A stretch of 64,000 nt of DNA from Dyella silvatica (GTDB lineage Bacteria; Pseudomonadota; Gammaproteobacteria; Xanthomonadales; Rhodanobacteraceae), in assembly GCF_026283955.1 (NCBI RefSeq), contig NZ_JAPDPE010000004.1, positions 1 through 64,000 on the forward strand, in the 5' to 3' direction. Below the pieces are notes generated by a model. That model was not told where the DNA came from and searched no databases. It worked only from the letters and a program-made list of their open reading frames with translations. Below are positions 18,701 to 24,008 of this stretch, piece by piece; within the stretch, counting starts at the first letter, position 1; the number at the start of each line of letters is the position of its first letter. Made by a program: the position numbers and the translations under genes.

Positions 18701-19986
18701 TGCCGGTGCCACCCTCGATGACCTTGCAGACCGGCGAAAAACGGTACCCGCAACCGGCCAGCGCCGACCAGCTGCCGCTGTGGACCTACCGTTTCAGCTA
18801 CTCCGGCGACCAGGCCGCGCAGGATCTGGTGCACGTCACCATCGAGCTCAATGCGCCGCTCGACAATCTATTCGCACCGCGCTCCAACGCGCCCGACCTG
18901 TTCACCGCGCTGGCGCAGTTCGTGTCCAGCTACCCGGCGGTGTCCACCGACCTCGCCCTAAGCCTGCCGGCGATCGGCGCCGGCAGTGCCGACGAGGCAA
19001 CCATCGAGCTGGCTCATCGAGCCGTCGCTGCCTTCCAGGAACAGGTCAGCGCGGTCGCCGCCGCGCTTGCCGCTGGCACACCGAAAGCGCAGATGCTGGC
19101 CTCGGGCGATGCACCGGCACGGATCGAGATCAGCATGAATACACGACTCGACCGCGCGGACGGCGACCAGGCGATGGCTGAAATCCTCGACCTGCAGATC
19201 AATGGCATCGCCGCGACCTGGAACGCGGCCGCCGGCACCATCTCCAATGGCACGATCGTACTGCCGGCTACCTGGATCGAGATCGCGCCGGACGTCTATC
19301 AGGCCGAACCGGTGTCGCCGCCGCCCGCCAATGTCGTGATCGCCTACCGCTATCGCGATACAGAGGGCAACTACCTGTCATTCGATGCCGCCCAGGCGAT
19401 CCCGTCGCGAAGCGTCTCGATGCAGGGGCTCAACGTGCTGATGCATCAGCACGCCTGGTCGTCGTTGCTGGTGGAGCGCAATCGCATCCTCACGCCAGTG
19501 GCCGACATCACCCGCATCAAGACTCGCGACGACTTCGTTTTCCAGACACCGACGGTGCGCTTCGCCAATCCCTTGGTGCCGCGGCTGGACTACACGACGT
19601 TCTCGCTCGATGCCGTCGCGCCGGTCGGGGCCGGCGTCGCCGACGTGCTTGCCGCGTTCTATGCCGCCTTGTTCAGCGGTGGCGATGGCAAGATCGATAG
19701 CAGCGTGACGATGACCAGTGCCTACTCGTATCACTTGATCCCCGGCGTGCCGCGCACGGTCCTGCCCATCGGCATGCTGCCGCCGGCCGACGTGCCCGTC
19801 GTCCCCACGCCTCCGCCCGCGTTTGTGCCACCGTTCGCTGCATTGATCGACGATTGGCTGGCCACCCAGGATCCGACCAGAACGGGCGAGCCACAACTCA
19901 ACTTCGCGCTCACGGTGTTTGCCACCACCGTCGCACGCCAGCCACTGCTGGTGGTGAATGATCTGGCGCGAACGGTACCGCCCTGA
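9721..19986 (+). CDS. Giant 3421-residue protein with two clusters of LysM-like repeats
   Basis: The start has AGGGGAT upstream of the ATG. There is no N-terminal signal peptide. Residues 1-1180 are a long beta-rich region with no recognised domain, ending in glycine-rich hydrophobic stretches (about residues 1010-1090 and 1130-1190). Around residues 1521-1690 are three LysM-like units (QAGDTLRTVAGRY, TPGDSFAAIAKALGIT, ASGDTLAGIAARF). Around 2153-2307 are three more (QASLAALAATYGTS, TTLATLATYYSQG, PGQTLDSISRYYRLS). LysM modules bind GlcNAc-containing glycans such as peptidoglycan or chitin, and also occur as base-plate modules in phage tails and contractile injection systems. The C-terminal 1100 residues are again beta-rich and unrecognised. 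No transporter or autotransporter domain is visible. Possible roles are a cell-wall-interacting structural giant or part of an extracellular particle. The family assignment is open. Confidence 0.8.
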   Translation: MASTAIQNLQAALKASVDAAAAFALDAAYLTAGMADPAVQVPKSYDDDLAKAFQVKAAADFKVSAKPGSVGPVANDSFLVQGVSLPFIGVALDGTGKLTFSLSADGATLVVAIESKPAGWTWTTSFPRMTDWQFKVLPVSSATFTFLSSNGPRQNAAIACGVPPSATPLFTLFDPIIKPPALVTLRGDLDLSTYNNRTVLFPSGNLRGSVSDNSFSLIYLQVSKPAIALALPPPANPQGKEIADTQQTAQLSISAELALDGQPSAFLLEVALPQQADGRVPFHISLRAITGGPQLTPSSMLALAGGAQSGGRSYLSSVPPVLQQFMTSVSLRGLALAGIVGTPPKMSRIGLQIGSVPGMTWTPLPDAPPGLDFTFTSFALDWSLIDPFNAATRQQAFQFSTQFTLAPKIFKGKTPASNGLFTVSFGSDLQFDASFVGTAALRDFVDVLSGGAITLPDGVDASVSDITATVDYPERSFSFGSGFDVQVSFLEVGGKPILAISNGRVALAAMTPTQGDAQNNNGDKTQWQASIGGTLAVGPLGANVLVAYDGFADPANWLLKAQLAQPVDIGAVIQQFFDPYGSYDFPNFLPGTLLLKTFDITARLASKGGKPPTTYAIDTTFSWLFDLGEQKVGIDPAHLMIAYDGAKPANQQFSGLAEGTWVYTAINLELKMGYQFQPTAQGPNESLYVEWEGFRATYETGKEQLTFSLKGWTVGTLIQALVRTLGDPYFTLSSPWDLLNQISLDGLSLIVSLKSGVKNRLSASYTLSSPLNLGFIVIKGLIFRRDTDGKVTLAIDGTVPGPLQGTMGDLLDPAKGQDVQNMPSVPGTGEEYFKLYLLALGQRIGITGYQTFATTQEAILALEGVPNTISKQNPVNPTANKGSAQNGVPYYEPANHWLIAGHLGVLKIAGVWTVDVKLVFNDPNLYGLRLALAGARAGGLAGLIIDILYKKITDDIGLFQLEFTFPDSIRNLNFGAVSVVLPQIGIQIYTNGDFLIDIGFPYNLDFRRSFSISAIVYGVPVLGAGGLYFGKLSGATATQVPRTELGTFNPVIVFGLGLQLGLGYNFVKGPLQAGFALTVFGIIEGVIAAWHPYQPARSAGRDLALAGQGSLQDEYYFKLSGTVGIIGLLYGKVDFAIIQASVNVNITLSLKITYESYRAIPLVATARVDISLKVKINLGLFSISISLSFAMTVTASFVIGSDGTAPWDSPKLAAASHARRRQLLTEGPAAIRARARQLRLQPRRLAAHLAAALDKPTLHLVTAPQYTVLAAEKATDPSTQQGAFVFLFAMDAPSVDGAASGQTSFDILCNAYFPWLVDALGGDPAKLSRADLETFVARLADLETPALSTGDLLGFLADHFTLDIATTQASDQRTRDAMAAGAMLFPVFDGLSLTVPDPSGGTGTKPIPFETYTTATPSYRAQVSRTFAEVAVRISEEADAPQLRATGETAESLASLVFGDAFSIIGRQLLQAALDALDAYVYKLSNSAASPDSIGWIVGWANQRGNALLPDDIALPNQDHPLTVATKLTLAGLSSTIQAGDTLRTVAGRYSDAANPPRWNTSPSSLVTGNGDARVLRAGVLLKLTDASQTTVDYVTTPGDSFAAIAKALGITLDALSTQSNLLDAADLLAPAAALAIPSFAYTCASGDTLAGIAARFATSVPALADSNLQVAGLFALDANGGTLSLANLSMLPASDLWSAIQATDQVAMTAGMVSRFLMFGLRLPSGDGLSLSDRFLYPTKQAGYGLYQLTGQQFPTPSSLGADAGYAIEIARADQSHKVPLDFVQFNGAPGKQAEVELTSAWSLLDIVVSWAKTGAFQPAPSFQALPLADVAARAIALGNPALWSTSDRAALGRVTDRGQGPGNPLAQPTWWSLPSGFVAETAARESALVPLFPDLRELMSRMPRYAPMRVANSASGTESAATALTSFAWATRIDVQIKRMPAQSLADAQPQGEGSVPSGPALAPSLPNVYELVAPASESGAQLAGMMRALAVFGPSLTSSVSLLYSQATGAAAASGDALELISLGAAEFLSFVTQTNLSTEANPVTAALAARLGAEQPHGIANAPAELARLLWELSVVRNGGYYLYYRVLDGDAGLPAALFDANGTATLSFVFSLATQGAASIGETPLDFVNGFVTTDDIDRQRDIVELVAQVGSSTSKPLDGQASLAALAATYGTSPGRIATANPTAVVNAGSRLTIAGIERQLGPADVVNPATTLATLATYYSQGAAKPITAADIATLNPGVAVALGAVFYIPTVEYVVAANAAPGQTLDSISRYYRLSPTALAVLVAATPRLLAAGTVLQLDTQVLEPRTTIGPANVGISLERANLGQPTLPPNPTPGDKEAFARVSMYALYNTLSAGFAANAYFTASPLGLPFGPQSDAAAAAPQHPLRAAAHRRDRLTAALDDDYRYRQMLGLGTFAKVNPAIDFAYAPAADNPYIGVGTPAQIAMQWQDLFGNTTVTPFTAVPPGYTGAINGEAIPVRYRDTLVNPSGWPQALLYYSYSGDAANAKLDIELQLSTQNYVGQRDQAQRDLALYQLVYYQLHQDYTKQNVPNLSGNAVGMQLTNSLLAQPLRTLSDTEAGMIRGFVADCVAYLAAVAGNTQLPAAPKATLSVPIDPAGLAAGDLIELDLTLSLARQSLLVDPDIAALPGGVSVDCPLLPKPDGGESIAYTDFAKRFETVFQTATWRLRVGEGLRAQSNAGGGNSRQLWAVRFGANGIAFDIGDAASYYAPRPIARALVNRSATLTQYPSGESISSAFTGVDQNLWFQAVLDAVDTFLSGPTSTSVYVLDELLGASDPLVDGYLGKVLAAKQSLADSISATMAPILSTSADDASSLWAAQTTLRQQLLAQLGPAYAAGATLVFGLNNVTGGSGPLPPRLYGQPRATLAANSANENYTLSPARLPLGPTTVEQNTYAPRLAFALTTKNVSGQAYIPLNLDYQISHMEFGRSAVPGIDGYLQSQWLAFVSGPIEVALGSATSNVPVLNRALPVPPSMTLQTGEKRYPQPASADQLPLWTYRFSYSGDQAAQDLVHVTIELNAPLDNLFAPRSNAPDLFTALAQFVSSYPAVSTDLALSLPAIGAGSADEATIELAHRAVAAFQEQVSAVAAALAAGTPKAQMLASGDAPARIEISMNTRLDRADGDQAMAEILDLQINGIAATWNAAAGTISNGTIVLPATWIEIAPDVYQAEPVSPPPANVVIAYRYRDTEGNYLSFDAAQAIPSRSVSMQGLNVLMHQHAWSSLLVERNRILTPVADITRIKTRDDFVFQTPTVRFANPLVPRLDYTTFSLDAVAPVGAGVADVLAAFYAALFSGGDGKIDSSVTMTSAYSYHLIPGVPRTVLPIGMLPPADVPVVPTPPPAFVPPFAALIDDWLATQDPTRTGEPQLNFALTVFATTVARQPLLVVNDLARTVPP

Positions 19987-19992
19987 GCGTGC

Positions 19993-20030
19993 GCGCCGGC
20001 CCCGGACGTCTATTTATCCGGGGCCGGCGC
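19993..20030 (+). terminator. Strong hairpin after the giant gene
   Basis: A perfect 14-bp GC-rich stem (GCGCCGGCCCCGGA with TCCGGGGCCGGCGC) with a 10-nt loop starts 7 bp after the stop at 19986. No T-tract follows, so termination may be partial or the hairpin may protect the mRNA end. Its position argues against an upstream GTG start (19989) for the next gene. Confidence 0.6.
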
Positions 20031-20060
20031 CGCGCGAGGCTGGTCGGCCGAGGCCCTGCC

Positions 20061-20636
20061 ATGAGCGCAGTTATCGGATACGCCATGGCGATACGCGAAT
20101 CCATGGCCGCGGTCGAACGGAGCCGGCTTGCATGGGCATATGTCGCATGCTTCGCCCTACTCCTGGGCGGATGCCGGTCGCCAAGCGAGGAATCACTCGA
20201 CAAGGTGTTCGGGATTAACGCCGAGAACGTGGTCCTTGCCAAAGACCAGTTTCAGTTGAGGGCCGAGCCCACGGCTTTTCCGTTTGATCGTCCATTGACA
20301 TTACTGGGTCGAAAGAGCTCGGTGTGCTTCGTGCTGCGCTCGGGCGCGATCGACGTACATAACATGGACGCGATGTTCGACCAGGCTTTGCAGGGAGCAC
20401 ACATCCAGGTGCACCTGAGCACCAGTGATGGCAGATCGCTGGACCGTCCGGCAAGCGCGGAGGTGTTGTACATGAAGGGCAAGATCACCGGTGCCAACGA
20501 GTTATGCGCATGTGCTTCCATCCCATTAGGTCATGCCTTGCCAGGTAAAACCCATATCGAAAGCATTGCTGCTTCATCCGCGGAACCCGTGCTGGTCTTT
20601 GGGGTGTATTGGAAGTCGAGGGATAAAACGGATTGA
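20061..20636 (+). CDS. Lipoprotein of unknown family
   Basis: The lipobox LLLGG-C is clear. Three starts are possible. A GTG at 19989 would fall in the hairpin and is unlikely. The ATG at 20061 has GAGG upstream and puts the acylated Cys at residue 38. The ATG at 20103 gives MAAVERSRLAWAYVACFALL, a more typical leader with Cys at residue 24, but has a weak ribosome binding site. I list the 20061 start. The mature protein of about 150 residues has two closely spaced cysteines near the C-terminal third (ELCACASIP) and alternating beta sequence (SSVCFVLRSGAIDVHN, AHIQVHLSTSDG). I do not recognise the family. It follows the 3421-residue gene on the same strand across the hairpin and may be a second surface component of the same system, by position only. 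Confidence 0.7.
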   Translation: MSAVIGYAMAIRESMAAVERSRLAWAYVACFALLLGGCRSPSEESLDKVFGINAENVVLAKDQFQLRAEPTAFPFDRPLTLLGRKSSVCFVLRSGAIDVHNMDAMFDQALQGAHIQVHLSTSDGRSLDRPASAEVLYMKGKITGANELCACASIPLGHALPGKTHIESIAASSAEPVLVFGVYWKSRDKTD

Positions 20637-20727
20637 TCTGCTTCAGCCCGGCTATGTGCAGTCGACCAACCGGGCATCAGCGCAAATCGTGGCTGCAAAA
20701 CAGGCGGACACCACTCCAGCTTGCCGG

Positions 20728-20964
20728 CTAGTGCTGACACGGCACGCGGTGAGGCCAATTGTCGATGATGGTCGTGCCTTGCTCGATCCGCACAAGATAG
20801 ACCAGGCCGCCAAGGCAACGAGCCTTGCCGGACTTCAACGCCTCCTGCGCATCGAGAAGATCAACGGTCTGCGTTGAACCCGGATCAGTATCGGCAACTG
20901 ACGCCGTAAGCAGGGATGCGGGCAAGGCCGTCGCTGGCTGCATGGGCCTGGGCGCAATCACCAC
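20728..20964 (-). pseudogene. Possible gene relic, unknown family
   Basis: The minus-strand frame stays open upstream of this interval to about 21093, where it meets a stop, giving over 110 codons with no good start codon or ribosome binding site. The residues look protein-like (HAEVPADPVEVVIAPRPMQ; GKARCLGGLVYLVRIEQG), unlike the flanking frames. It may be the decayed 3' part of an older gene. No family is recognised, and it could be chance. Confidence 0.2.
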
Positions 20965-21492
20965 CTCGACCGGATCCGCCGGAACCTCGGCATGCGAGTG
21001 CGTAATGCGCTTTGGCTCCCATCGAACTCCCCCGTGTCCTTTCCCCGGTGCCCAGCATAAAGCACGAATTTGCCCATGCGAATGAAGATCCAGCTATCCA
21101 GGCGCTGTCGTTTTGAACAGGGCTGCTATGAAACGACGAGGTTGCTGCCACTAGCCGCTTCCGTCGAGCAACCTGCATGTTGCTGTCTGTGCTGATCGCG
21201 CGTGGGCATCCATTCGTCGAATGGCTGAGTACACCGGGGCGTGCATGTCGGAAACTCAATTCATCATTGACCGAGATGAGTTCGTGAACGTGTGCGAGTC
21301 AAGCTGACGGAAAGCGCCGATTTCGGCTTAAATCAGCACTTTTATCATTCACGACGCCTTCACGGATCGATCATCTAGTATCAACAAGCTGCCATGTGTT
21401 AGACCGGCGTTTTAAACCAATTGACTATGGATCACCGGTATCGGTCGATCACCAGTCAATGCAGCGAGGGGAGATTGTGAAGCTTAGATCGA

Positions 21493-21522
21493 CGCACTCA
21501 TGCGCCGGCATCGGCGCGTGCG
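21493..21522. promoter_or_regulatory. Bulged hairpin in the leader region
   Basis: CGCAC (21493-21497) pairs with GTGCG (21518-21522) around an inner GCGCCG-GCAT-CGGCGC stem, with TCAT bulged. It is a strong structure about 260 bp upstream of mbtH. Function unknown; it could be a terminator for upstream transcription or a leader element. Confidence 0.3.
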
Positions 21523-21597
21523 ACGGGTCGAAAGTGGAATAAATTAATCAATAATCGTCAGGCCTTACTGGTCGGGGCTTTGGCGCGCGATACCTGG

Positions 21598-21618
21598 CAA
21601 GGATGCGCCGCATCCTTG
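21598..21618. promoter_or_regulatory. Hairpin in the leader region
   Basis: CAAGGATGC and GCATCCTTG form a perfect 9-bp stem around GCC. It lies 160 bp upstream of mbtH, just before the AT-rich segment. No T-tract follows. It is either a terminator of upstream transcripts or an mRNA leader structure. Confidence 0.3.
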
Positions 21619-21679
21619 CGGGAAAATGATCGAAAACTTGCGACTTATTGCCATAAATAATCATGCAATATCGATTTTT

Positions 21680-21702
21680 CATATCCATTATGCGTGGATA
21701 TG
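21680..21702. promoter_or_regulatory. Candidate operator upstream of mbtH
   Basis: CATATCCA-TTATGCG-TGGATATG is a perfect inverted repeat with 8-bp arms and a 7-bp spacer, in AT-rich DNA about 78 bp upstream of the mbtH start. Size and place fit a dimeric regulator binding site at the promoter of the peptide cluster. It does not look like a Fur box, so iron control is not indicated. No cognate regulator gene is in the window. Confidence 0.4.
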
Positions 21703-21779
21703 TGGCTTAGTAAGAAATAAATCATACCGCTGTCATCCAGGCATCTAAATAATTTATCCGCACATTCACGGAGATCGAC

Positions 21780-21998
21780 ATGACCAATCCCTTTGAAGAC
21801 AAAGATGGAGTGTTTCTTGTGCTGGTGAACCAGGAAGGTCAATACTCCCTGTGGCCAAATTTCGCCCAGGTGCCCGGCGGTTGGTCGGTCAAGTTTGGAC
21901 CGGAAGCTCGTCAGGCCTGTACTGACTACATCGAGCAGCATTGGGTGGACATGCGTCCCAACAGCCTGGTCGCCGCCATGGAAGCAGGTGTCGCCTAG
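21780..21998 (+). CDS. MbtH-family NRPS accessory protein
   Basis: A 72-residue protein with the MbtH hallmarks: N-terminal [24 protein letters not shown] and the C-terminal WVDMRPNSL. MbtH-like proteins bind the N-terminal subdomain of NRPS adenylation domains and are often needed for their folding and amino-acid activation. CGGAG precedes the start at normal distance. It is the first gene of the peptide cluster, preceded by a long AT-rich leader, and sits about 510 bp upstream of the MATE gene, which is a rather large gap for this gene pair. With at least ten A domains downstream, it is the only MbtH seen here. The assignment is secure. Confidence 0.97.
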   Translation: MTNPFEDKDGVFLVLVNQEGQYSLWPNFAQVPGGWSVKFGPEARQACTDYIEQHWVDMRPNSLVAAMEAGVA

Positions 21999-22125
21999 CA
22001 AGGGATTTGCCGCCGCGAAACCTCGATCAACACGCATTAAAGGTTAATCGCGGCGCGGCCTCCCTGGAGGTTTCCGATACCTACCCAGGGGTGGCTATAT
22101 CGGAACAGAAAAAGTTACTGCCGGC

Positions 22126-22152
22126 CGCTGCCATGTCGAAAGCATGGCAGCG
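22126..22152. terminator. Hairpin after mbtH
   Basis: CGCTGCCATG and CATGGCAGCG form a perfect 10-bp stem with the loop TCGAAAG, about 130 bp after the mbtH stop. No T-tract follows on the plus strand, but an A-run (GAAAAAG) lies upstream, so it would work better as a terminator for the minus strand. It could limit read-through from mbtH into the exporter gene. Confidence 0.4.
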
Positions 22153-22509
22153 ATAGAAAGGCTTTGCCAAAAACTGCCTTATTAAACTCAGCGTCATTAA
22201 TCAAAATCATCGCAATCAAAGCGCTGACCCATTGCTGTGCGTGAATGGTTTATTCACAAAATGATCAAGAACATGCGGCCTGATCGACGTCAAAGAATAT
22301 CGATGGAAAATTATTGCGACCGCCACTGTTTAATCGCTTCTATCTGTCGGGTGAAAAAGTGTCATACATGGACTCCATAATGAATCAAATGACTTCGCCA
22401 GGCGAAACGCCCGACTGCTCCATTTGTATTCATGCACTGATCGCCGCGCTTATTTCCGCGCAGGGTTATTGACCAAGCCTCGCAAACGATGAGCGGCAAG
22501 GAATAAGCG
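22153..22509. other. Intergenic region between mbtH and the MATE exporter
   Basis: About 360 bp, AT-richer than the flanks, with no gene seen. A small inverted repeat GTGAAT-GGTTT-ATTCAC lies at 22241-22257. The size suggests the exporter and NRPS genes may have their own promoter here, but no clear -35/-10 pair was identified. Confidence 0.4.
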
Positions 22510-23880
22510 ATGAAAGACCTTACTCAGGGATCGATGATTAGGCAGCTGTTGAACCTGGCCAGCGCCATGATCGTCAACATGATCGCAGGCACCCTTTACA
22601 CGCTGGTCAATTTCTTCTGGCTGGGAAAGCTCGGCCCCAAGGCGCAAGCCGCGGTCGCCCTCGCCGGCAGCCCGATCATGATCGTACTGACGCTGGTGCC
22701 GATCATCACGGTTGGCGCCCGAGTGCTGATATCGCAAGCCGTCGGCGCCAAAGATCAAGCGCTGGCAAATCGCATCTTCAACGAAACCTTTGGTGCGGCG
22801 GTCATCTTGATGGCGCTGGCCGGATGCCTGGCCTGGATATTTCGCGGCACCTTCGGCGCCCTGCTAACACCCGATGGCGAAACCTCCTTACTTATTACTC
22901 AGTTGCTGCTGTGGTACATCCCGTCGATTGCCATCCAGGTGCCTTCGGCGGTCATGGGCGCGGCGCTTGGCGGCACCGGCAATATGCGCGCCAGCATGCT
23001 CGCCCAGCTGGTTTCGGTGATGGTCAACCTGATCGTTTCACCCTTGGTTATTTTTGGCTGGCTCGGATTTCCCAAGCTAGGCATCGTCGGCGCCGGCGCC
23101 GCGAGCTTCGCGTCGACCCTGGCCGCGCTGGCCATTCTCGGCTTCTACTTTATTGGCAAGACCGACTATCTCAAGTTTCAGCCGATGCGCTGGTTTTCCA
23201 AGCCACTGGTGTTATGGCGAGCCTTCAAGATCGGTCTGCCGGTCGGCATTCAAAGCGCCGTACTCGCCTGCTACATGTTGCTGGTGCTTCAATTGCTGCG
23301 CCCCTTCGGCCCTTCCGAACAGGCTGCCATGGGCATCGGTCAACGGCTGATTCAATCCGCCATCATGCCTATCGTCGCCTTGAGCAGCGCAACCAGCGTC
23401 GTTGCCGGGCAGAACTTCGGCGCCAAGCTCGGCCATCGCGTGCGCGAATGTTTTCGCGCCTCGATCACCATCGGGTTTATCGCCACGCCGCTGATGTTTA
23501 TCGTCGCGCAGCTCTTTGCACAAAGTATCTGCAAAGCTTTCTCCGACGACCCCCAGGTGGTCGCCAACACCGTGACCTATTTGCGGATCATGTCGTTCAA
23601 CCTGTTTCCGCTGACGGTGATTCTCTCCTGCTTCGGCACCCTGACGGGCCTGGGCAATACCCGCGCCAGTCTTATCACCGTCATCGTTTCATCCATTTTG
23701 ATGATCGTGCCCGCATGGGCGCTTTCGTTTCATCCCGACTTCAATCCCAGCTGGATGTGGGAACTGATGCTCGCGTCGAGCATCGCCGAGATGATCATGG
23801 GACTGACCTTTATTCGTGCGGAATTCAGAAAGCGCTTGTACGTGGCCCAGAGCCCGGCAGCGCTCGAATGTCCAAGCTGA
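22510..23880 (+). CDS. MATE-family efflux transporter
   Basis: A 456-residue integral membrane protein with about twelve hydrophobic segments. It resembles the MATE (multi antimicrobial extrusion) family throughout: the N-terminal MIRQLLNLASAMIVNMIAGTLYTLVNFFWLG, the mid-protein GTGNMRASM segment, and the second-half GIGQRLIQSAIMPIVALSSATSVVAGQNFGA that mirrors the first. The length is normal for the family. AAGGAA precedes the ATG. MATE pumps export cationic or amphipathic compounds using a Na+ or H+ gradient across the inner membrane. Its place between mbtH and the first NRPS gene, with 128 bp to the latter, makes it the likely exporter of the peptide or a self-protection pump. No residue evidence of inactivation was seen. 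Confidence 0.93.
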   Translation: MKDLTQGSMIRQLLNLASAMIVNMIAGTLYTLVNFFWLGKLGPKAQAAVALAGSPIMIVLTLVPIITVGARVLISQAVGAKDQALANRIFNETFGAAVILMALAGCLAWIFRGTFGALLTPDGETSLLITQLLLWYIPSIAIQVPSAVMGAALGGTGNMRASMLAQLVSVMVNLIVSPLVIFGWLGFPKLGIVGAGAASFASTLAALAILGFYFIGKTDYLKFQPMRWFSKPLVLWRAFKIGLPVGIQSAVLACYMLLVLQLLRPFGPSEQAAMGIGQRLIQSAIMPIVALSSATSVVAGQNFGAKLGHRVRECFRASITIGFIATPLMFIVAQLFAQSICKAFSDDPQVVANTVTYLRIMSFNLFPLTVILSCFGTLTGLGNTRASLITVIVSSILMIVPAWALSFHPDFNPSWMWELMLASSIAEMIMGLTFIRAEFRKRLYVAQSPAALECPS

Positions 23881-24008
23881 ATCGAACGTCCGTGGGCTAC
23901 CTCGGTTACTGAAACATCCGCCGTCATCTCACCTGATGCGCCATGTCGGTCATGGCGGCGGCTGTTCATGCAGATGTCCGGTGTGCACGTGTTGTCTTTG
24001 GGGGTTTC

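Larger units (their letters stand above)
20637..21779. other. Largely non-coding spacer before the NRPS cluster
   Basis: About 1.1 kb without a convincing gene. The left half (to about 21300) is GC-rich and may hold a gene relic on the minus strand. The right part (about 21540-21779) is AT-rich and contains several hairpins, as expected for the promoter and leader of the mbtH operon. Confidence 0.5.

Noticed and set aside
22824-23912. 362-residue plus-strand frame overlapping the MATE gene
   Set aside because: Arg/His/Gln-rich out-of-frame shadow; the MATE frame has clear family similarity and a ribosome binding site.
23943-24008. Earlier ATG start for the first NRPS gene at 23943
   Set aside because: No ribosome binding site; the extra residues are unrelated to NRPS sequence, whereas the ATG at 24009 has a G-rich site just upstream.
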